In this document: positions 1-8,767 of the stretch, piece after piece
How positions within the stretch are numbered: the stretch's first letter is position 1
How the letters are laid out: each line of letters begins with the position of its first letter
Assembly: GCF_013300725.1 (NCBI RefSeq)
Contig: NZ_JAAIMM010000020.1
Location: 1-64,000, forward strand
DNA from: Allocoprococcus comes
Lineage (GTDB): Bacteria; Bacillota; Clostridia; Lachnospirales; Lachnospiraceae
Direction: 5' to 3'
Length of the DNA: 64,000 bases
The notes under the pieces: generated by a model
The model's input: only the letters and a program-made list of their open reading frames with translations
The model's database searches: none
What the model was told of the DNA's origin: nothing
Position numbers and translations under genes: made by a program

Positions 1-47
1 TGATATTTATATTATATCAAACATAGGCGGTACTATCTACTTTTTCA

Positions 48-251
48 GTGCCCTCGTATAAAGAGCTGGGGTTAAATGAGCACAAGCATACATCAGACGA
101 TATGCTTTTTACGGTAGAGACTGTATCCTGCCTTGGTGCCTGTGGACTTGCACCTGCGATCACGGTTAATGATGAAGTACATCCGAAGATGTCACCGGAG
201 AAGGTAATCAAACTTCTTGAAGAACTGAGAGGTGAAGAAAATGAAAATTGA
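48..251 (+). CDS. hydC: NADH dehydrogenase-like 24 kDa (NuoE/HydC-type) subunit, 5'-truncated
   Basis: This is the C-terminal part of a thioredoxin-fold [2Fe-2S] subunit of an NAD(P)H-linked [FeFe] hydrogenase. The visible motif CLGACGLAP carries the last two cluster cysteines and is typical of NuoE/HndA proteins. Full members are about 160 residues and have two more cysteines upstream, which are absent here. The only available start is GTG at 48, because the frame is closed by TAG at 24-26. The first 50 bases therefore do not look like the natural 5' part of the gene. Its 3' end overlaps hydB by a few bases, which fits the hydC-hydB-hydA order. It may be a genuine truncation (for example an inserted element to the left) or an assembly junction at the window edge. 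Confidence 0.7.
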   Translation: MPSYKELGLNEHKHTSDDMLFTVETVSCLGACGLAPAITVNDEVHPKMSPEKVIKLLEELRGEENEN

Positions 252-2109
252 AAACAGAACGGAACTGAAGGAATATCGTATTGAATGTCAGAAGAAACAA
301 TCGGCTGACTGCAGAGTACTGGTTTGCGGGGGAACCGGATGTCTGGCAAGTGGATCAGGCAAGATTTATGAAAAGTTAAAAGAACTGACAAAAGATCATA
401 CAGGGGTAGAAGTAAAGATCGGGGAAGAAATCGCACATACAAAGGTTATGAAGAGTGGATGTCATGGCTTCTGTGAGATGGGACCTCTGGTAAGAATTGA
501 GCCATATAATTATTTATATATTAAAGTAAAACTGGAAGACTGCGAAGAGATTTATAACGAAACAATCCTGGGTGGCAGACCGGTAGAAAGACTTCTCTAC
601 AAGATGGATGGAGTGACTTATCCGTCACAGGAAGAGATTCCGTTCTACGCAAAGCAGACCAGACTGGTACTGAAGAACTGCGGACATATCGATGCAGAGC
701 ATATTGAGGGTGCAATGGCGGTCGGTGCTTATGCCGGAATCGAAAAGGCACTCTTTGAGATGACACCGGAAGCAGTGATCCAGACAATCTATGATTCGAA
801 TCTGCGTGGACGTGGAGGTGCCGGATTCCGTACCGGTAGAAAATGGCAGCAGGTTGCTTCTCAGAAAGAAAAGCTCCGCTATGTGGTCTGCAATGGTGAT
901 GAAGGTGACCCGGGTGCATTTATGGATCGAAGCATTATGGAAGGCGATCCACACCGTATGATTGAAGGTATGATGATCGCGGCATATGCAGTACAGGCAC
1001 AGGAAGGATATATCTATGTACGTGCAGAATACCCGCTTGCGATTGAAAGACTGAAGACAGCGATCAGCCAGGCAGAGGCAATCGGACTTTTAGGAGACAA
1101 CATTCTAGGAACCAATTTCAGTTTTCATTTACATATCAACCGTGGTGCAGGTGCATTTGTCTGTGGAGAAGGCAGTGCACTGACTGCGTCTATTGAAGGA
1201 AAACGTGGAATGCCGAGAGTAAAACCGCCACGTACAGTAGAGCAGGGACTCTGGGCAAAACCAACTGTTCTTAATAACGTAGAAACTTATGCCAATGTTC
1301 CGATGATCGTTATAAATGGTGCAGACTGGTTCAAAGGAATCGGTACACCGGAGAGTCCCGGAACGAAAGCATTTGCACTGACCGGTAATGTAAGAAATAC
1401 GGGACTGATCGAAGTACCAATGGGAATTACATTGCGCGAAGTTATTTATGACATCGGCGGTGGAATCCAGAATGACAAGAAATTCAAAGCAGTACAGATC
1501 GGAGGTCCGTCCGGTGGATGTCTGACCGAAGATCAGCTGGACAGTAAGATGGACTTTGATTCACTGGCGAAGATCGGGGCAATGATCGGTTCGGGCGGTC
1601 TGGTTATCATGGACGAGGATACCTGTATGGTAGAGGTTGCCAGGTTCTTCATGAGTTTTACACAGAGAGAAAGCTGTGGAAAATGTGTTCCTTGCCGTGA
1701 AGGTACAAAGAGAATGCTTGAAATCCTGGAGCGTATTGTGGCAGGAAATGGAAAACCATCCGATATGGACGAGCTTCGTGAACTGGCAGATATGATTGAA
1801 AGTACGGCACTTTGCGGACTTGGAAAGAGCGCACCGAAGCCGGTTATCAGTACCATGAATGCATTTGAAGAGGAATATCTGGAACATATCAACGAGAAAC
1901 GCTGCCGGACAGGAGTCTGTTCAAATCTGCGTAAATTCCAGATCGATCCGGAGATATGTAAGGGCTGCTCAAAGTGTGCAAGAAACTGTCCGGCAGGCGC
2001 AATTGAAGGCGTGCTGAAATCTCCTTATCATATCAATCAGGAGAAATGTATCAAGTGCGGAGCCTGCATGGAACAGTGTCCGTTTAAAGCAATTCATATC
2101 GAGAAATAG
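241..2109 (+). CDS. hydB: [FeFe] hydrogenase NADH-binding subunit HydB (NuoF-like)
   Basis: Flavoprotein subunit that exchanges electrons between NAD(P)H and the hydrogenase through FMN and Fe-S clusters. It has about 622 residues. An N-terminal thioredoxin-like [2Fe-2S] domain (to about 110) is followed by the NuoF core with the GRGGAGF nucleotide/FMN loop near residue 190. The [4Fe-4S] motif ESCGKCVPCREGT lies near 477, and two C-terminal ferredoxin clusters (CKGCSKCARNCP near 573, CIKCGACMEQCP near 603) follow. This is the layout of HndC and of bifurcating HydB. I chose ATG at 241 rather than GTG at 232 because AGAGGTGAAG gives a proper Shine-Dalgarno spacing. It lies between hydC and hydA in one operon. 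Whether the complex is electron-bifurcating cannot be read directly. Confidence 0.93.
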   Translation: MKIENRTELKEYRIECQKKQSADCRVLVCGGTGCLASGSGKIYEKLKELTKDHTGVEVKIGEEIAHTKVMKSGCHGFCEMGPLVRIEPYNYLYIKVKLEDCEEIYNETILGGRPVERLLYKMDGVTYPSQEEIPFYAKQTRLVLKNCGHIDAEHIEGAMAVGAYAGIEKALFEMTPEAVIQTIYDSNLRGRGGAGFRTGRKWQQVASQKEKLRYVVCNGDEGDPGAFMDRSIMEGDPHRMIEGMMIAAYAVQAQEGYIYVRAEYPLAIERLKTAISQAEAIGLLGDNILGTNFSFHLHINRGAGAFVCGEGSALTASIEGKRGMPRVKPPRTVEQGLWAKPTVLNNVETYANVPMIVINGADWFKGIGTPESPGTKAFALTGNVRNTGLIEVPMGITLREVIYDIGGGIQNDKKFKAVQIGGPSGGCLTEDQLDSKMDFDSLAKIGAMIGSGGLVIMDEDTCMVEVARFFMSFTQRESCGKCVPCREGTKRMLEILERIVAGNGKPSDMDELRELADMIESTALCGLGKSAPKPVISTMNAFEEEYLEHINEKRCRTGVCSNLRKFQIDPEICKGCSKCARNCPAGAIEGVLKSPYHINQEKCIKCGACMEQCPFKAIHIEK

Positions 2110-2121
2110 GAGGAATGAGTC

Positions 2122-3822
2122 ATGGGATATATGACAATAGATGGAAGGAAGGTAGAATTTACAGATGAGCCGAATGTACTTTCTGTCATCCGTAATGCAG
2201 ATATAGATATACCGACGCTCTGCTACCATTCAGAACTGTCTGTGTATGGAGCCTGTCGTTTGTGTACCGTAGAAGATGAGAGAGGAAAGACGTTTGCATC
2301 CTGTTCAGAACCGCCAAGAGATGGGATGGTCATTTACACAAATACTCCGCGTCTTATGAAATATCGTAAGATGATCCTGGAGCTTTTACTTGCTGCACAT
2401 TGCAGAGACTGTACAACCTGTATCAAGAGTGGAGAATGTCAGCTTCAGTCGCTGGCACACCGTATGGGTGTTACAACCGTCCGATTTGAAAATACAAAAG
2501 AACAGTATCCACTGGATTTCAGTTCACCGTCAATTGTGCGTGACCCGAATAAATGTATTCTCTGTGGTGACTGTGTCCGTATGTGCGACAACGTACAATC
2601 TGTTAATGCGATTGATTTTGCATACCGGGGAACGAAGGCTCTTGTAACGCCGGCATTTAACAAAAAGATTGCAGAGACAGACTGCGTAAACTGTGGACAG
2701 TGCAGGGTTGTCTGTCCGACGGGTGCGATCAGTATCAATACCAATATCGAAGTGATCTGGGATCTTCTTGCAGATAAGAATACAAAGGTGATCGCACAGA
2801 TCGCACCGGCAGTCCGGGTTGCAGTCGGCGATCAGTTCGGTCTTCCGAGAGGGGAAAATGTGATGGGAAAACTCGTCAATGTGTTGCACCGCCTAGGATT
2901 TGATGAAGTTTATGATACTTCTTATGGTGCAGACCTTACGGTGATCGAGGAATCTGAAGAGCTTCTTGAACGACTTGCATCCGGAGAAAACCTTCCATTA
3001 TTTACATCCTGCTGTCCGGCATGGGTAAAATTCTGTGAGAACCGTTATCCGGATCTGGCAAAAAATCTGTCAACCTGTCGTTCACCGCAGCAGATGTTTG
3101 GTTCTGTGATACGTGAATACTATAAGGATCCGGAAAAGAATGGTGGAAAGAGAATTGTCTCTGTATCGATCATGCCGTGTACTGCAAAAAAAGAAGAGAT
3201 TTTAAGACCGGAATCTTCTACGAATGGAAAACAGGATATTGATTATGTACTGACTACAACAGAACTGATCACAATGATCCGGAAATCCGGTATCCGCTTT
3301 GAAAATCTGGAGATCGAAGCATCCGATATGCCGTTTGGTATCGGATCTGGTGCAGGTGTGATCTTCGGAGTAACCGGTGGTGTGACAGAAGCCGTATTGA
3401 GGCGCCTTCGTGAAGGACATAACCGTGTGGAAATGGATAAGATCAAATTCAGTGGAGTTCGTGGAGAAGAAGGGCTGAAAGAAGTAGAGTTTGATTACAA
3501 CGGACGTACTATCCATGCAGCTGTTGTCAGTGGACTTGGAAATGCAGATGCGCTGATGAAGAAGATCCAGAAGGGCGAAGTACATTATGATTTTGTTGAG
3601 GTTATGGCATGCAGGCGCGGATGTATCATGGGCGGCGGACAGCCAGTCCCGGCAGGTCCGAGAAGCAGGGTAGCCAGAAGCAAAGGTCTGTATGATACCG
3701 ATATCAATACGCAGATCAAGAAGTCGAACGAGAATCCGCTGATTCTGTCATTATATGATGGACTTTTGAAAGGTAAAACCCACGAATTACTTCATCGTAA
3801 TTTTGAGGCAGCGAAAAAATAA
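2122..3822 (+). CDS. hydA: [FeFe] hydrogenase catalytic subunit HydA
   Basis: Catalytic subunit that reduces protons to H2 or oxidises H2 at the H-cluster; cytoplasmic. It has 566 residues. The N-terminus holds a plant-type [2Fe-2S] domain, a His-Cys [4Fe-4S] motif (HCRDCTTCIKSGEC) and two [4Fe-4S] ferredoxin motifs (CILCGDCVRMC and CVNCGQCRVVCP). The three H-cluster signatures are present: TSCCPAW near 295, MPCTAKKEE near 351 and MACRRGCIMGGGQP near 495. A small C-terminal segment closes the fold. The start is ATG after AGGAGGAATGAGTC, 12 bases behind hydB. The domain set is that of M3-type hydrogenases of NAD(P)H-linked trimeric or tetrameric complexes. A strong terminator follows. Confidence 0.96.
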   Translation: MGYMTIDGRKVEFTDEPNVLSVIRNADIDIPTLCYHSELSVYGACRLCTVEDERGKTFASCSEPPRDGMVIYTNTPRLMKYRKMILELLLAAHCRDCTTCIKSGECQLQSLAHRMGVTTVRFENTKEQYPLDFSSPSIVRDPNKCILCGDCVRMCDNVQSVNAIDFAYRGTKALVTPAFNKKIAETDCVNCGQCRVVCPTGAISINTNIEVIWDLLADKNTKVIAQIAPAVRVAVGDQFGLPRGENVMGKLVNVLHRLGFDEVYDTSYGADLTVIEESEELLERLASGENLPLFTSCCPAWVKFCENRYPDLAKNLSTCRSPQQMFGSVIREYYKDPEKNGGKRIVSVSIMPCTAKKEEILRPESSTNGKQDIDYVLTTTELITMIRKSGIRFENLEIEASDMPFGIGSGAGVIFGVTGGVTEAVLRRLREGHNRVEMDKIKFSGVRGEEGLKEVEFDYNGRTIHAAVVSGLGNADALMKKIQKGEVHYDFVEVMACRRGCIMGGGQPVPAGPRSRVARSKGLYDTDINTQIKKSNENPLILSLYDGLLKGKTHELLHRNFEAAKK

Positions 3823-3846
3823 AATTGTATGAAAAAGAGCATAAGA

Positions 3847-3886
3847 CAATGCAGTCGTCGATCTGGCGGCTGCATTGTTTCATTTT
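3847..3886 (+). terminator. Rho-independent terminator of the hydrogenase operon
   Basis: A 14-bp stem (3847-3860 with 3866-3879, including a few G-T pairs) with a GATCT loop is followed by a T-rich stretch. It lies 25 bases after the hydA stop. The 200 bases that follow contain no convincing gene. Confidence 0.8.
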
Positions 3887-4082
3887 AGAGAATTTCCATA
3901 CATTCACTGGTACTTTTTTGCTTATTTCGATACCCTTCGCTTTCTATATATAAATATGTAAAAGAGCGGTATGAAATTATTATAAACATATAGTCATTAA
4001 GGTGCCGATTTTGAAACAAAAACTTCCGGGATTTTTAATGGGGTTCGGAAAAAACAGGGGAAAAAACCAGGAAAGATGACTC

Positions 4083-4111
4083 TTGTCAAGAAGAAACATA
4101 TCTGTTATAGT
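4083..4111 (+). promoter_or_regulatory. Promoter of the corrinoid operon
   Basis: TTGTCA (4083-4088) and TATAGT (4106-4111) are separated by 17 bases. They lie just upstream of the cobalamin riboswitch, so transcription would start about 10 bases before the aptamer. Inferred from sequence match and position only. Confidence 0.6.
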
Positions 4112-4126
4112 GAGTAAGAAAAAATA

Positions 4127-4305
4127 AAGGTACTTTTTCAGTGCCCGACAGAAAAATTTCTGGTCGGCTTAAAAGGGAATCAGGTGAAAGTCCTGAGCGA
4201 TCCGGTCACTGTAAATGAGGAGCAAAGCGGCGGCATGCCATTGCATAAAAATGTGAGAAGGTGCAGCTTTGTTAAGATCCATAAGCCAGGAGACCTGCTG
4301 AAAGA
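4127..4305 (+). promoter_or_regulatory. Cobalamin riboswitch (aptamer)
   Basis: The conserved cobalamin aptamer elements appear in order. A long stem (GCCCGAC / GTCGGC around 4142-4171) is followed by the AGGGAATCAGGTGAAAGTCC core near 4174-4194. CCGGTCACTGTAAAT follows near 4201-4215, and the 3' B12 box AGCCAGGAGACCTGCTG lies at 4284-4300. It controls the transport and corrinoid-synthesis operon that starts at 4594. In this family adenosylcobalamin binding normally lowers expression. An open frame across the element (4184-4597) is not a gene. Confidence 0.95.
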
Positions 4306-4442
4306 GAGTAAATTGCTTCCGATGAAAGCGCGTTTACATACACAAAGAAATGATATCTTGCTTCATACAGAGTATGAAAGCAGGATTTTTGTGCTGCCAT
4401 ATATACGGAGAATAGTTCCGGTGGCAGAGGGTGTAGGTGAAG

Positions 4443-4475
4443 TCTGCTTTCAGGAAAAAGGAAGCAGATTTTTTT
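4443..4475 (+). terminator. Terminator of the riboswitch expression platform
   Basis: A 9-bp stem (4443-4451 with 4460-4468) is followed by seven T residues (4469-4475), inside the leader and 118 bases before the first start codon. Its placement after the aptamer suggests transcriptional control by ligand. About 140 bases separate the B12 box from the terminator. They include a further hairpin (CTGCCA / TGGCAG) that could act in the switch between states. Confidence 0.8.
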
Positions 4476-4593
4476 GTGCATACGATGAGTCAAGTGCATA
4501 TTTGTGCTTGCACAAGGAGCTGAATTTGGCGAATGTACATCATCGAGCCGTCAAGCGACAGAAGATCAGGACATCAGGAGGAAGAGTTAGATT

Positions 4594-7461
4594 ATGAAGA
4601 GAGATTCAAAACAGTTTCTTGCACTTTTCATGGCAGTTGCAATGTCGGTTACACCGGTTTCTTATGCTTACGCTGAGGACAGTGCAGTAGCAGGAGTAGA
4701 AAATACAGAATCAGGTCAGCAGACCGTAGAAGTAACGGACGGGGAAATTGGTGCGGCAGATGCTACAGGGCAGCCGGCTGAAGAAGTGACTGGACAGGAA
4801 GAAGAAACGACTGCCGGGCAGGGAACGGACGAGAATCAGAAGAGTCAGGAAGAGCCGAAAGCAGGAGAAAATGCGACAACAGGGAATGTAACCGAGGCAG
4901 AGAAGAAAGAAGCGGGCGAAGACGGAAAAAGCGAAGAGAAGGCTGCAGAGGAGCAGAAGGTTAAGTCGAAAGAAACAGCGGGAAATGCCGGGGAAGTGAA
5001 GGCGCAGGAAGCGAAAAATGTTACCAGTGATTTTGCAATGTTTAAGGTTGGACTGTCTTCTGTTGTAAAAGAAAATGATCACCTGAAAGTTTCGATAAAA
5101 ACAGAGAATACAACTTACAATAAAATTTATATTGGAAGTAAAGCTGATACAGTTGAACGGAAAGACGAAAAGGCGATAGTTGGAACGGGAACAAGCAAAG
5201 GGTATTTATTTACGTTTGAACTTCCATTGTCAGCAGATGGAACGGATGTTGCCTTTGTACCACATAGCCAAGAGAGAGGTTGGGTGAGTAGGAAAGCAGA
5301 CGGAGATTACATGCTTCATATCTCATCGTCAGCAGAAAATAAAAAAGACGACACAGAAAATCCTGAACAGGGAGGCAATTCAGGAGAGAGCAAACCGGGA
5401 ACCGGAAGCGGCGAAAACCAGAAACCGGGAAATGAGGACAAGAATGTACTGGATACTGGAAAATATGTGGTGGATGTTGATGCAGTTTCAGATAGTGGAA
5501 TGTTTCGTGTAGTGAACTGCGTACTGACTTCTGTTGGTGGTAAAATGCAGGCAGATATTACACTTAGTGGAACCGGATACGATAAGTTATATATGGGAAG
5601 TAAGGAAGCTGCGGCAAGTGCTTCGGAAGATCAACTGATTGGGTATTCTGTAAACGCAGAAGGAAAATATGTATTTACAGTGCCAGTGGAGAGCATGAAT
5701 ACTGGGATTCAGATTGCAGCGCATGGGGAAAAAAGTGGTAACTGGTATGATCGTACATTAACATTCAAGACAGAAGGAATGAGTAAATATGTTCAGGTAA
5801 GTGATGGAACTTATAAAGTAAATGTAGACACGAAAACACTTAAGGGAGAACAGGTTATGTTCAAAGTAACAGACTGTACTCTTACATCCAAAAACGGAGA
5901 GATGGTTGCAGAACTTACTTTAAGTGGAACAGGATATACGCAAGTATATATGGGAAACTCTGCAGAAGCAATGCTTGCTGATCCGTCAAAGAGGATATCT
6001 TGTGGAGAAAAGAATGGGGTTCATACTTTTACAGTTCCAGTTTCTTTATTAGATACAGGAATTCAGATCGCGGCATATGGCAAAAAAGGAAAGAAATGGT
6101 ATGATTATGTTATTACATTCGCCTCAGCAGGCATGAAAAATCTGGACAGCAATGGCTCAGCAAATGGAAATACCAATAATAATGGCAACACTAACCAGGG
6201 AAATAACACCAGCCAGAACACCAACTCCGGAACCGGCACCATTTCCGGCAATACAGGAACAAACCAGATCCCGGACAAAGAATCCAAATACGAGGCAGAT
6301 TTAAATGGTGGAACTGCCCGTGTAAACAGTGCAACAACACTTGCAGACGGTGTCTATACACCGGATAAATTCTCCTGGTCAGGCGGAACCGGAAAGGTCA
6401 GCATCAGTTGTACCAAGATTACCGTGACAGGCGGTCAGGCATATGCTACCATTGTATTTAGCAGTGGTTCTTATGGCTATGTAAAGGCGAATGGAAATAC
6501 CTATTATCCGACAGCAACCGGCAGTACGTCTACATTTGTTATTCCGGTAGAATTAAATAAAAATAATACGATCATCGGTATGACAACCAAGATGTCAACA
6601 GCGCATGAAATCAGCTATTCGATTTTCATTTACTTAAGTGCTGCAGCAAAAGCAGACGGAACTACAGTAAGTGGAGAGACCAATTTAAGTGCAGATACAC
6701 TGGATGAGAAAGCGCCGGAGATCATGGGACTTTCTTATCAGTCTGAGACAAAGGTAGAGCATGCAGAGTACTTCAAGATCTATCATTATGATCAGGGCAT
6801 TACCCTTCTTGAAATCGACCAGAAACAGAAGGATGCAAAAGAAGACAGCAAGAGCAAGGAAAGTACGGATAAAGAAGACACTGCAGATTCCGGACTGACA
6901 CCGGCACAGGAAGAACAGCTTGCGCTTTACAAAGCAAAGATCGTCCGTTATCTGATCGTCCCGGAAGACGCAGAGATTCCGGCAGGACTTGATAAAGAGA
7001 TGATCGTGATCCAGAAGCCAAAGAAGTCTGCATATGTAGGTTCTGAGGAAGTACTGGAAATCCTGGATAAGCTGAATGCAACAGACCAGATTACATCAGT
7101 AGGTGTAAAACAGAAGAACTGTAAGGTAGAAGGCATTGCAAAAGCAATGAAAGCCAAGAAGATCATCTATGCAGGAACCTATAAGAAACCGGAAAACAAA
7201 AAGCTGATGAAGAGCAAATGTGATCTTGCGATTCTTTCCAATAAAATTCTTCCGGACGAAAAGAACGAGAAGAAAATGTCTGTAGAGGATCAGCAGAAGA
7301 GATACGAAGAGCTGGCTGAAAAATTTGTTCTTCTGGATGTTCCGATGATCGTTGACCGGTCAGTAGATGAGGAAAAGGATGATGCAAAAGCAGAGTGGAG
7401 CAAGGTTTACGAGGCAGTGTTTGGCCTGACAGACAGTGCGGATTCTGCTGCAGAGAACTAG
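4594..7461 (+). CDS. Secreted multidomain protein with BtuF-like N-lobe, putative corrinoid capture
   Basis: First gene of the riboswitch-controlled operon; 955 residues. A signal peptide (cleavage after AYA near residue 27) leads into an acidic Glu/Gly/Lys/Thr linker to about 140. Three related beta-rich domains follow at about 145-245, 286-400 and 403-515. Domains 2 and 3 share LTLSGTGY- or ITLSGTGY-type strands, YMG, and TGIQIAA..G....WYD. An Asn/Gly/Thr linker (516-575) precedes a fourth, different beta domain (about 583-687, DGVYTPDKFSWSGGTGK). The C-terminus (707-945) resembles the first half of the neighbouring BtuF, from APEIMGLSYQSETK to AEWSKVYEAVFG. I see no lipobox, LPXTG or C-terminal membrane anchor, so it may be released or held non-covalently. 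Ligand binding is inferred from regulation and the BtuF similarity. I do not recognise a named family for the repeats. RBS: AGGAGGAAGAG before ATG. Confidence 0.85.
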   Translation: MKRDSKQFLALFMAVAMSVTPVSYAYAEDSAVAGVENTESGQQTVEVTDGEIGAADATGQPAEEVTGQEEETTAGQGTDENQKSQEEPKAGENATTGNVTEAEKKEAGEDGKSEEKAAEEQKVKSKETAGNAGEVKAQEAKNVTSDFAMFKVGLSSVVKENDHLKVSIKTENTTYNKIYIGSKADTVERKDEKAIVGTGTSKGYLFTFELPLSADGTDVAFVPHSQERGWVSRKADGDYMLHISSSAENKKDDTENPEQGGNSGESKPGTGSGENQKPGNEDKNVLDTGKYVVDVDAVSDSGMFRVVNCVLTSVGGKMQADITLSGTGYDKLYMGSKEAAASASEDQLIGYSVNAEGKYVFTVPVESMNTGIQIAAHGEKSGNWYDRTLTFKTEGMSKYVQVSDGTYKVNVDTKTLKGEQVMFKVTDCTLTSKNGEMVAELTLSGTGYTQVYMGNSAEAMLADPSKRISCGEKNGVHTFTVPVSLLDTGIQIAAYGKKGKKWYDYVITFASAGMKNLDSNGSANGNTNNNGNTNQGNNTSQNTNSGTGTISGNTGTNQIPDKESKYEADLNGGTARVNSATTLADGVYTPDKFSWSGGTGKVSISCTKITVTGGQAYATIVFSSGSYGYVKANGNTYYPTATGSTSTFVIPVELNKNNTIIGMTTKMSTAHEISYSIFIYLSAAAKADGTTVSGETNLSADTLDEKAPEIMGLSYQSETKVEHAEYFKIYHYDQGITLLEIDQKQKDAKEDSKSKESTDKEDTADSGLTPAQEEQLALYKAKIVRYLIVPEDAEIPAGLDKEMIVIQKPKKSAYVGSEEVLEILDKLNATDQITSVGVKQKNCKVEGIAKAMKAKKIIYAGTYKKPENKKLMKSKCDLAILSNKILPDEKNEKKMSVEDQQKRYEELAEKFVLLDVPMIVDRSVDEEKDDAKAEWSKVYEAVFGLTDSADSAAEN

Positions 7462-7546
7462 ACACATGATTTTAAAAGAAAATCAGACGGAATTTTCGGC
7501 AGATAAAGAGATCATGCACTATATTTGTTACATACAGAGGTAGAAA

Positions 7547-8752
7547 ATGAAAAAGAGAACGATGCGTCTGGGGTGTATTCTTTTAAGTACAGTGCTGCTT
7601 GGGACGGCAGCACTGACCGGATGCGGGCAGACGAAAAAGAATACAACAGATACAAAAAAAACAGAAAGCAGCAGTACGAAAGAAAGCGCCAAAGGAAAAA
7701 AAGGTCCGGAGATTGACGGACTCACTTATGAATCCGCGATGGATCTGGAATATGCCGAAGGTTTTCAGGTATATTACTACAAAGACGGCTATAAGATGAT
7801 CGATATCAAAGACGATGCAAAATTTCTGCTCGTCCCGGAGGACCAGGATGTGCCGGATGGAGCTGATGAGGATTACGTGATCCTTCAGCAGCCGCTGGAT
7901 CATATTTATCTTGCGGCGACATCTGCGATGGCACTTTTTAATGCGATAGATTCTCTGGATAATATCACAATGACAGGTACCCAGGCTTCCGGATGGTATA
8001 TTGAGAATGCGGTCAAAGCGATGGAAGACGGGAAAATGAAATTTGCCGGGAAATACAGTGAACCGGATTATGAGATGCTGGTAGATGAAGACTGTGATCT
8101 TGCCATCGAATCGACCATGATCCTTCACACACCGAAGGTACAGGAGATGATCGAATCTCTGGATATCCCGGTGATGATCGACCGGTCCAGCTATGAATCG
8201 CATCCTCTTGGAAGAACGGAATGGATCAAACTTTATGCAGCAATGCTGAATAAAGAAGATGCAGCGGATGCATTTTTTGAAAAGCAGGTAGAAAATGTCG
8301 ATGCGCTCAAAGATTTTAAGAATACCGAGAAGACGGTTGCATTTTTCTATGTAAGCAGTGACGGAACGGTGGTAGTAAGAAGAAGTGATGATTATATTCC
8401 GAAAATGATCGAACTTGCCGGTGGAAGATATGTATTCGATGATCTGACCGGCGATGACAGTAATACCTCGGCAGTAAAACTTACAATGGAAGAGTTTTAC
8501 GCACAGGCAGCGGATGCAGATTATCTGATTTATAATTCAAGTATTGATAATCCAATCAACAGTGTAAAAGATCTGGAAGAAAAAGATGCACTTTTTTCTG
8601 ATTTCAAAGCAGTCAAAGAAGGAAATGTATGGTGTACCGGTAAATATTTGTATCAGGCAACCGATATCGTCGGGGAACTGATCACGGATATGAATCTGAT
8701 GCTGACAGGCGGCGATGAAAGCAAGATGACATTTTTATACCATGTAAAATAG
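7547..8752 (+). CDS. btuF: Corrinoid ABC transporter substrate-binding lipoprotein (BtuF-like)
   Basis: Binds the corrinoid outside the membrane and hands it to the BtuCD importer. It has 401 residues. The N-terminus is a lipoprotein signal with lipobox LTGC, making Cys26 the likely lipid-modified residue. A Lys/Thr/Ser-rich tether follows, then a two-lobed class III binding protein of the FecB/BtuF type. The first lobe (about 55-250) is closely related to the C-terminal segment of the preceding 955-aa protein. The second lobe contains VVVRRSDDYIPKMIELAGG and ends near WCTGKYLYQATDIVGELI. The order btuF-btuC-btuD behind a cobalamin riboswitch supports a corrinoid over a siderophore. Ligand specificity is inferred from context. 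Confidence 0.88.
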   Translation: MKKRTMRLGCILLSTVLLGTAALTGCGQTKKNTTDTKKTESSSTKESAKGKKGPEIDGLTYESAMDLEYAEGFQVYYYKDGYKMIDIKDDAKFLLVPEDQDVPDGADEDYVILQQPLDHIYLAATSAMALFNAIDSLDNITMTGTQASGWYIENAVKAMEDGKMKFAGKYSEPDYEMLVDEDCDLAIESTMILHTPKVQEMIESLDIPVMIDRSSYESHPLGRTEWIKLYAAMLNKEDAADAFFEKQVENVDALKDFKNTEKTVAFFYVSSDGTVVVRRSDDYIPKMIELAGGRYVFDDLTGDDSNTSAVKLTMEEFYAQAADADYLIYNSSIDNPINSVKDLEEKDALFSDFKAVKEGNVWCTGKYLYQATDIVGELITDMNLMLTGGDESKMTFLYHVK

Positions 8753-8767
8753 AAAACGGAGAAGAAA

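Noticed and set aside
4184-4597. 137-codon open frame upstream of the 955-aa gene
   Set aside because: It runs through the cobalamin aptamer and its terminator, starts with GTG inside the conserved core, has no ribosome site and shows no protein-like pattern.
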